From: Nonomuraea guangzhouensis | GTDB taxonomy: Bacteria; Actinomycetota; Actinomycetes; Streptosporangiales; Streptosporangiaceae | Assembly (NCBI RefSeq): GCF_019396345.1 | Contig: NZ_JAHKRM010000004.1 | Coordinates: 434,001-498,000 of the forward strand | Direction of reading: 5' to 3' | Length of the DNA stretch: 64,000 nt | Part shown: positions 60,115 through 64,000 of the stretch, in pieces | Layout: each line of letters opens with the position of its first letter | How positions within the stretch are numbered: position 1 is the first letter of the stretch | Position numbers and translations under genes: made by a program | The notes under the pieces: model-generated | Databases searched by the model: none | What the model was told of the DNA's origin: nothing | The model's input: the letters and a program-made list of their open reading frames with translations, nothing else

Positions 60115-60387
60115 TCAGCGGTTCGCCAGCACCCTGGCGATCCGCTCGGCCGCCAGGGCGGGATCGTCGGCCAGGCCCACGATCTCGCCCCACGACCAGC
60201 GGTAGAACCATCCTTCCGGCAGTGGTACGCAGTCGACCGTCTCGGCGAGCATCGCGGTGTCAGGGTCGCTGACCCGCAGCGCGGGCGGATAGGCACGCAG
60301 CGTGGTGATCAGGCCGTGCAGCTCCAGCTCCCTGGCCAGCTTCGCGAGGAAGTACGTTCGCGTGTGCTCGCGCGGCGTGGCCGACAT
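60115..60387 (-). CDS. Small hypothetical protein
   Basis: 90 aa. No family recognised. The N-terminal half is helical with EHTRTYFLAKLAREL; the rest has WFYRWSWGEIVGLADDPALA, suggesting a small alpha/beta domain. No signal peptide. ATG 60387 with GATGGAG upstream; the upstream frame was rejected. Downstream of pssA on the same strand. Confidence 0.6.
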   Translation of the reverse strand: MSATPREHTRTYFLAKLARELELHGLITTLRAYPPALRVSDPDTAMLAETVDCVPLPEGWFYRWSWGEIVGLADDPALAAERIARVLANR

Positions 60388-60424
60388 GGCTCCATCACCA
60401 TCCGATGACGGCGGACGTATCCGC

Positions 60425-61246
60425 TCAGCTGCCGATGCGCTCGGCTTCCCTGCGCTGCTCACGCTTGTAGAACAGCACCCGCAGGGGGATCGCCGCCACG
60501 AGCGCGATCTGCATGGTGGCGCCGATCTTGATGGGCAGGTCGCCACCCTCGGGCCAGGCCACCCAGAAGGTCAGGAAGGCCACGTTGATCATGATCCACC
60601 CGAGCACCACCGCGGCGAGCTGCCCCTTGGGCTTGGGGTACTCGATCCGGCTCACCATCAGCCAGGCCACGCCCAGCACCGCGAGCAACGAGTAGGGGCT
60701 CGGCTGGAACAGCATCACGATCGAGATGACGGTCATGGCACCCATGGGAATGGGCAGGCCCATGAAGTCGCCGCTCTTGGTCTTGACGCAGGCGAACCGC
60801 GCCAGCCGTACGACACCGGCGACCAGCACCGCCGCGGCGGCGGCCACCACCGCGGCGAACGGCACCTTGTCCGTGAAACCACCCCAGATCACGACCATGA
60901 ACGCGGGCGCGAACCCGAAGCTGATCACGTCGGCGAGGTTGTCGAGCTCGGCACCCATGGCGGAGGCGCGGAAGCGCCGCGCGACCAGGCCGTCGAACAG
61001 GTCGCACGTGGCGCCGATGAGCAGCAGCACCACGGCGGTCGCGAAGTAGCTGGGCGCGGGTGTGAAGTCGCCGCCGGCCTTGAGCGACTGGATGGCCGAT
61101 GAGGCCAGGACGCACACCGCGAGGAACCCGCAGATGGCGTTGCCCAGCGAGAGCGAGTCAGCCGCGGACAGGCGGAACGCCTTGCCGACGGGTCCTCGAG
61201 GTTCTTCGTCTTCCGCCTGCCAGCTGCCGGCATCAGCCGCGGTCAA
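60425..61246 (-). CDS. pssA: CDP-diacylglycerol-serine O-phosphatidyltransferase
   Basis: 273 aa, about eight membrane helices. The CDP-alcohol phosphotransferase motif is DGLVARRFRASAMGAELDNLAD (shown as DGLVAR...GAELDNLAD). It makes phosphatidylserine, next used by Psd. TTG start at 61246 overlapping psd by 14 bp; this pair is the standard actinobacterial order. Confidence 0.93.
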   Translation of the reverse strand: MTAADAGSWQAEDEEPRGPVGKAFRLSAADSLSLGNAICGFLAVCVLASSAIQSLKAGGDFTPAPSYFATAVVLLLIGATCDLFDGLVARRFRASAMGAELDNLADVISFGFAPAFMVVIWGGFTDKVPFAAVVAAAAAVLVAGVVRLARFACVKTKSGDFMGLPIPMGAMTVISIVMLFQPSPYSLLAVLGVAWLMVSRIEYPKPKGQLAAVVLGWIMINVAFLTFWVAWPEGGDLPIKIGATMQIALVAAIPLRVLFYKREQRREAERIGS

Positions 61247-61874
61247 TTCTGGTCACCCCCGCAACCGTCTTCTCGCCCACGGAAACCGCCGGCGAGATCC
61301 CTTCGGGAAGGTAGATGTCGACCCGCGAACCGAACCTGATGAGCCCGATCCGCTCGGTCTGCGAGACCTTGGCCCCGGCGCTCAGGTACGGCACGATCCG
61401 GCGCGCCACCGCGCCCGCGATCTGCACCATCTCGACGTCGCCGAGCGCCGTCTCGAAATGCCACACCACGCGTTCGTTCTGGTCGCTGTCCTTGTTGAAA
61501 GCCGGCAGGAACCCACCCGCCACATGCTGCACGGAGGTGACATTTCCCGCAAGGGGGGCTCTGTTGACATGGACGTTCAGCGGGCTCATGAAGATCGCGA
61601 CGCGGGTGCGTCCGTCGGCCCACGGGTCGATGCTCTGCACGACGCCGTCGGCCGGTGACAGGATCCGCCCGTCACCTGGCGTGCGGTCGGGGTCGCGGAA
61701 GAACCAGAGCATGGCACCGGTGAGGGCGCCCAGCGGCACGGCCGCCAGCGCCCATCGACGGTCCCGGCGCGTCAGCAGCGCGGAAGTGGCCGCGGCGGCC
61801 ACCGTTGGGAAGAGCCACGGGGACACCCCGCGCGCGAGCCGCACGCGGCGCGTCTTGGCAGAATCGTCTGACAC
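61233..61874 (-). CDS. psd: Phosphatidylserine decarboxylase (archaeal-type)
   Basis: 213 aa. The self-cleavage site appears as FGSRVDIYLP, where Gly-Ser is cut to make the pyruvoyl group. FRDPDRTP and the PLNVHVNRAP motif are typical. The GTG at 61874 with GAAGGT upstream was preferred to an ATG 29 codons earlier. Forms PE from PssA product. Confidence 0.93.
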   Translation of the reverse strand: MSDDSAKTRRVRLARGVSPWLFPTVAAAATSALLTRRDRRWALAAVPLGALTGAMLWFFRDPDRTPGDGRILSPADGVVQSIDPWADGRTRVAIFMSPLNVHVNRAPLAGNVTSVQHVAGGFLPAFNKDSDQNERVVWHFETALGDVEMVQIAGAVARRIVPYLSAGAKVSQTERIGLIRFGSRVDIYLPEGISPAVSVGEKTVAGVTRIDRG

Positions 61875-61978
61875 GTACAACCTTCGATGGTGACTGGACT
61901 GGGCGCTTTGCCGTGATGTTACAGAGTCAGCAACTATTACACGGCGCAACTTCTCAAGCAAAGCGCCTCGAAAGCCAT

Positions 61979-62959
61979 TTAGCTAGCCCTGCTGGTTTCC
62001 TCGCCCTTGCGCGCATCGACGCGGGCCTTGATCAGGCTGGCCGCGGTGGTGATGACCATGGTGGCGCCGATGACCGTGAGCGACACCCAGATGGGGATTT
62101 CGGGCGCCCAGGAGACCTCGCTGGCGTGCAGTGCCTCCAATATCAGCTTAACCCCGATGAAGCCCAGTATGAACGCAAGTCCATAGCTGATGTAGACCAG
62201 CCGCTGAAGCAGGCCACCCAGCAGGAAGTAGAGCTGACGTAGTCCCATCAGCGCGAACGCGTTGGCCGCGAAGACGATGAACGGGTCCTTGGTGAGCCCG
62301 AAGATGGCCGGAATCGAGTCGAGCGCGAACAGCAGGTCGGTGCTGCCGATGGCGACCATGACGATCAGCATCGGGGTGACCATCCGCCGTCCGTCGATCT
62401 TGACGGTGACCTTCGACCCGACGTACCCCTCGGTGGTGGGGAAGGCCTTGCGCACCCACCTGAGCAGGATGTTCTCGTTGAACTCCTCTTCCTCGTCCTT
62501 GAGGTGCTGCCGGATCAGGTTGATCGCGGTGTAGACGAGGAAAGCCCCGAAAACGTAGAACAACCAGCTGAACCGCTCCAGCGCGGCCGCGCCGAGCGCG
62601 ATGAAGACGCCGCGCATGACCAGCGCCAGCAGGATCCCGACGAGCAGCACCTTGTGCTGGTACGCCCTGGGCACCGCGAACCTGCTCATGATGATGAAGA
62701 AGATGAACAGGTTGTCGACGCTCAGGCTGTATTCGGTGATGTAGCCGGCGAAGAACTCCCCCGCCCTGGGGCCGCCGATCGTGGCCCACAGCACCCCGCC
62801 GAACACCACCGCGAGCAGGACATAGAACGTGACCCAGTATCCGGCCTGCCGCATCGAGAATTCGCGGGCTTCGCCCCGGTCGACGATCCAGAGGTCGATG
62901 GCGAGGACGACCAGCAGGCCACCGATGACGGCGATCCAGGCCCAGACGGGTACGGTCAC
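61979..62959 (-). CDS. TerC/Alx-family Mn-homeostasis membrane protein
   Basis: 326 aa, about eight or nine helices. The family hallmark is YSLSVDNLFIFF, with a second acidic site in TDLLFALDSIPAIF. TerC/Alx proteins export or load Mn2+ in several bacteria. GTG start at 62959 with GGAGGT 8 bases upstream. It is preceded by a yybP-ykoY riboswitch, in line with a Mn2+ role. Confidence 0.9.
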   Translation of the reverse strand: MTVPVWAWIAVIGGLLVVLAIDLWIVDRGEAREFSMRQAGYWVTFYVLLAVVFGGVLWATIGGPRAGEFFAGYITEYSLSVDNLFIFFIIMSRFAVPRAYQHKVLLVGILLALVMRGVFIALGAAALERFSWLFYVFGAFLVYTAINLIRQHLKDEEEEFNENILLRWVRKAFPTTEGYVGSKVTVKIDGRRMVTPMLIVMVAIGSTDLLFALDSIPAIFGLTKDPFIVFAANAFALMGLRQLYFLLGGLLQRLVYISYGLAFILGFIGVKLILEALHASEVSWAPEIPIWVSLTVIGATMVITTAASLIKARVDARKGEETSRAS

Positions 62960-62967
62960 GTTCCACT

Positions 62968-63101
62968 ACCTCCGGCATGCAAAATACGACTGCCGGAGGT
63001 CTCTCCCGCCCGCCAAGAGCGCGGACCGGCAGCCCCGGGGGCCCCGTGGAGCGGGGCTGCACCGTGATGACGAGGCTACCGCGAAGGGATACTCCCCTCC
63101 C
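62968..63101 (-). promoter_or_regulatory. yybP-ykoY (Mn2+) riboswitch with RBS-sequestering hairpin
   Basis: On the minus strand, GGAGG-GGAGTA (63100 to 63090), a CGTCATCA loop and the closing GAGACCTCC (63003 to 62995) match the yybP-ykoY consensus (GGGGAGUA, loop GUCAUCA, closing GACC). P1 pairs GGAGG with CCTCC. The same CCTCC lies in ACCTCCGGCA (62991-63000), which can instead form a 10-bp hairpin with TGCCGGAGGT (62968-62977) covering the ribosome site. A TATACT -10 sits at 63112-63117. Confidence 0.85.
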
Positions 63102-63153
63102 TAACGCACGCAGTATATGAGAACGTGTAAGTCTCGCCTAATCATGCATGCGA

Positions 63154-64000
63154 TCATGACCGTGCGTAAACATTCAGCACACTTTCCACCGCGTCCTCGG
63201 CATCGGGCAGCTCGGCCCCCCGCCGTGCCGCCGCCGCCGCCAGCCGCGCCGCCTCGGCACCATCCCCGACCACATCCTGTACGGCGGCGCGCAACGCCGC
63301 CGCGTCCCCGTACGGCACCAGGATCCCCGCCCCGGCGACCAGATCGGGAATCCCGCCCACGGCGGTCGCGATGACCGGCCGCCCGACCATGAGCGCCTCG
63401 CTCACGCTCAGCGGCTGGCCCTCCCACCGGCTCGCCCACACCGCGACGGTCGCGGCGGCGAGCAGGTCGGGCACGTCGTCCCGGTTGCCCAGCAGCATCA
63501 CGGGCAGCGCCTCGGCCTCGATCCTGCGCCCCAGCTCCCCGAGCAGCGGCCCCTCCCCCGCCACCACGAACAGCGGCGTCTCACCCGGCCAGGGCCCGCG
63601 AGCGGCGTCGAGGAGCGTCTCGTAACCCTTCTGCTGCGCCAGCCTGCCGACGGCCAGCACGATCGGCCGCCCCCCGCTCCCCAGCTCGGCCCTGACCGCC
63701 TGCGGCGACCGCCGGGCGGCCCGCGGCACGGGCGCGGGCACCACGGCCGGCCGTACGTCCCGCGCCCCCAGCGCCCGCATCCGCTCCCCCAGGTCGGGCG
63801 AGACGACCAGCACCTGGTCCGCCCTCCTGGCCACGATCCGTTCGAGCCCGCCGTAGACGACCCCGATCAGCCCTCCGGCGGTGAGCGCGTTGTGCAGCGT
63901 CACCACCAACGGCACCCGCCCCGTCGCGCCAGACCGCTCATCCACCCGCGTTCGTCCTGCCGCCCGGCCCCACAGCCCCAGCCCGGCCAGGGCCCCGGCC
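63154..64000 (-). CDS. Glycosyltransferase family 4, truncated by window edge
   Basis: At least 282 aa; the frame stays open to base 64000, so the 5' end lies outside the window. It carries the GT4 (GT-B fold) donor site motif SRWEGQPLSVSEALMVGRPVIAT and an N-terminal VPLVVTLHNALTAGG acceptor-domain strand. No membrane helix is seen in the part present. Substrate unknown. Confidence 0.85.
   Translation of the reverse strand, partial: AGALAGLGLWGRAAGRTRVDERSGATGRVPLVVTLHNALTAGGLIGVVYGGLERIVARRADQVLVVSPDLGERMRALGARDVRPAVVPAPVPRAARRSPQAVRAELGSGGRPIVLAVGRLAQQKGYETLLDAARGPWPGETPLFVVAGEGPLLGELGRRIEAEALPVMLLGNRDDVPDLLAAATVAVWASRWEGQPLSVSEALMVGRPVIATAVGGIPDLVAGAGILVPYGDAAALRAAVQDVVGDGAEAARLAAAAARRGAELPDAEDAVESVLNVYARS

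Overview
The window is very GC-rich, densely packed chromosomal DNA from an actinobacterium. Lineage markers are RbpA, WhiA, OpcA, a mycothiol-dependent-type enzyme, PssA next to an archaeal-type Psd, and a SufR-led suf operon. Protein style and gene order suggest the Streptosporangiaceae (Nonomuraea-like), but the genus is an inference. No tRNA, rRNA, CRISPR array, phage or insertion sequence was seen.

Layout. (1) 1-6506: an eight-gene minus-strand suf operon (sufR-sufB-sufD-Rieske ferredoxin-sufC-sufS-sufU-sufT) for Fe-S cluster assembly. A SufR-type operator lies at the regulator's start codon and an IdeR/DtxR-type iron box lies just upstream. (2) 6499-12646: transporters (two MFS, one ABC exporter, one EamA) and a two-domain VOC protein. 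(3) 12672-19945: an eight-gene minus-strand operon for hydroxyproline/proline catabolism. It holds a three-subunit flavin/[2Fe-2S] dehydrogenase, a DapA-family deaminase, two proline-racemase-family enzymes, an ornithine-cyclodeaminase-family reductase and a GntR regulator. The final semialdehyde dehydrogenase is not in the window. (4) 20043-32425: heme A synthesis (ctaA, ctaB), a PrsW-type protease, and the transketolase-transaldolase-pgi-zwf-opcA-pgl pentose-phosphate operon.

(5) 32432-43624: mixed genes. These include adenosine deaminase, an SDR/TetR pair with a clear palindromic operator, a stand-alone Clp N-domain protein, an ACT-GNAT fusion, an FAD oxidase with an amidohydrolase, a secreted LecA-like protein, and an unusual receiver/membrane-sensor pair. 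(6) 43628-53608: a conserved actinobacterial core block, rbpA, secG, tpiA-pgk-gap, whiA-yvcK-rapZ-uvrC. A 492-bp non-coding stretch after a small membrane-protein gene carries two different tandem repeat arrays. (7) 53642-55155: three tandem Rieske lipoprotein genes closed by a strong terminator. (8) 55576-64000: uvrA, a DinB-like enzyme, an MBL hydrolase, pssA/psd, and terC behind a yybP-ykoY (Mn2+) riboswitch whose 3' strand can also form a hairpin that hides the Shine-Dalgarno sequence. The window ends inside a glycosyltransferase gene.

The best non-obvious signals are the terC riboswitch, the dual iron / Fe-S control of suf, the hydroxyproline operon inserted between genes that are usually close neighbours, the Rieske triplication, and the repeat arrays downstream of whiA.
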